From Oscillospiraceae bacterium (GTDB taxonomy: Bacteria; Bacillota; Clostridia; Oscillospirales; UBA644), in assembly GCA_015067385.1 (NCBI GenBank), contig SVMP01000123.1, positions 1 to 6,098 on the forward strand: a stretch of 6,098 nt of DNA, written 5' to 3'. Below, one piece after another: positions 5,804 to 6,098 of this stretch. A program made the position numbers and the translations under genes. Every line of letters starts with the position of its first letter. Position 1 is the stretch's first letter. The notes beneath the pieces were generated by a model. That model saw only the letters and a list, made by a program, of their open reading frames with translations. It did not search any database and was not told the origin of the DNA.

Positions 5804-6098
5804 ATGGCATCAAACAATGAACAGTTGAGATTTTCGCCAAGACAGAGATTGATCAGTGTTCTCTGTTTTTGCGCATATCTTTTTGCATATCTTATCAGGG
5901 TAAATCTCTCTATTGCACTTCCCGACATAACCGAATATCTCGGTTTTTCCGATACATCCGCCGTCGGACATATTCCCGGCACTTTTTTCTGGACTTACGC
6001 CATTGGTCAGCTCGTTTCTGGTTGGCTCGGCGACAGAATATCTCCGAAATACATGATAGGTGTCGGTCTTTCGGTGTCTGTTGTGATAAATATACTCT
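5804..6098 (+). CDS. Major facilitator superfamily transporter, N-terminal part
   Basis: Only the first 98 codons are in the window; the gene continues past the right edge. The ATG at 5804 has AAAGG 8 nt upstream (5791-5795). After a short polar N-terminus, TM1 runs about residues 15-33 (LISVLCFCAYLFAYLIRVN) and continues into NLSIALPDI (33-41). TM2 is about 57-73 (IPGTFFWTYAIGQLVSG). The signature loop GWLGDRISPKYMIG (73-86) matches the conserved G-x-x-x-D-R-x MFS motif between TM2 and TM3, and TM3 begins near 83. The R-V-N-L-S-I-A-L-P pattern after TM1 is common in organophosphate:phosphate antiporters and anion:cation symporters, so an anionic organic substrate is a reasonable guess. Its closeness to the HAD gene suggests one operon. 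Full-length members have about 400-450 residues. Confidence 0.88.
   Translation, partial: MASNNEQLRFSPRQRLISVLCFCAYLFAYLIRVNLSIALPDITEYLGFSDTSAVGHIPGTFFWTYAIGQLVSGWLGDRISPKYMIGVGLSVSVVINIL

Overview
This 6.1 kb window looks like chromosomal DNA from a low-GC Gram-positive bacterium, probably a member of the Clostridia. The reasons are the AT-rich intergenic DNA, strong AAGGAG/GGAG ribosome-binding sites, two near-perfect TTGACA/TATAAT promoters, a T-box riboswitch, and clostridial-type leucine enzymes. This placement comes from family knowledge and no database search was run.

Most of the window (about 1-4713) is one leucine-biosynthesis operon read on the minus strand, from right to left. 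It begins with a consensus promoter (4685-4713), then a leucine T-box leader (about 4678-4401) ending in an intrinsic terminator, followed by ridA, leuA, leuC, leuD and leuB. The genes are packed tightly: gaps are 8, 16 and 4 nt, and leuD and leuB overlap by 8 nt. LeuA makes 2-isopropylmalate, LeuC/LeuD isomerise it, and LeuB oxidises and decarboxylates it to the precursor of leucine. RidA removes reactive enamine/imine by-products of PLP enzymes. The T-box has a CTC (Leu) specifier and a TGGT discriminator-pairing sequence, so uncharged tRNA-Leu should switch the operon on.

leuB is broken. LeuB-like sequence stops after about 132 of about 355 expected residues, at about position 113. The remaining ~112 bases to the window's left edge are AT-rich, do not encode LeuB, and look like the end of an inserted element, possibly IS21-like. 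An assembly chimera is the alternative.

Right of the leucine promoter lies a small minus-strand gene of unknown function (4759-5028). Divergent from it, on the plus strand, is a second transcription unit with its own consensus promoter (5075-5102). It carries a HAD-superfamily phosphatase (5146-5781) and, 22 nt later, the start of a major facilitator superfamily transporter that runs off the right edge.

The most notable points are the leuB junction, the complete leucine T-box with an extra downstream pairing to the terminator arm, ridA as first gene of the leucine operon, and the unusual cap motif of the HAD protein. I found no sign of a new defence system, CRISPR array, tRNA or rRNA gene.
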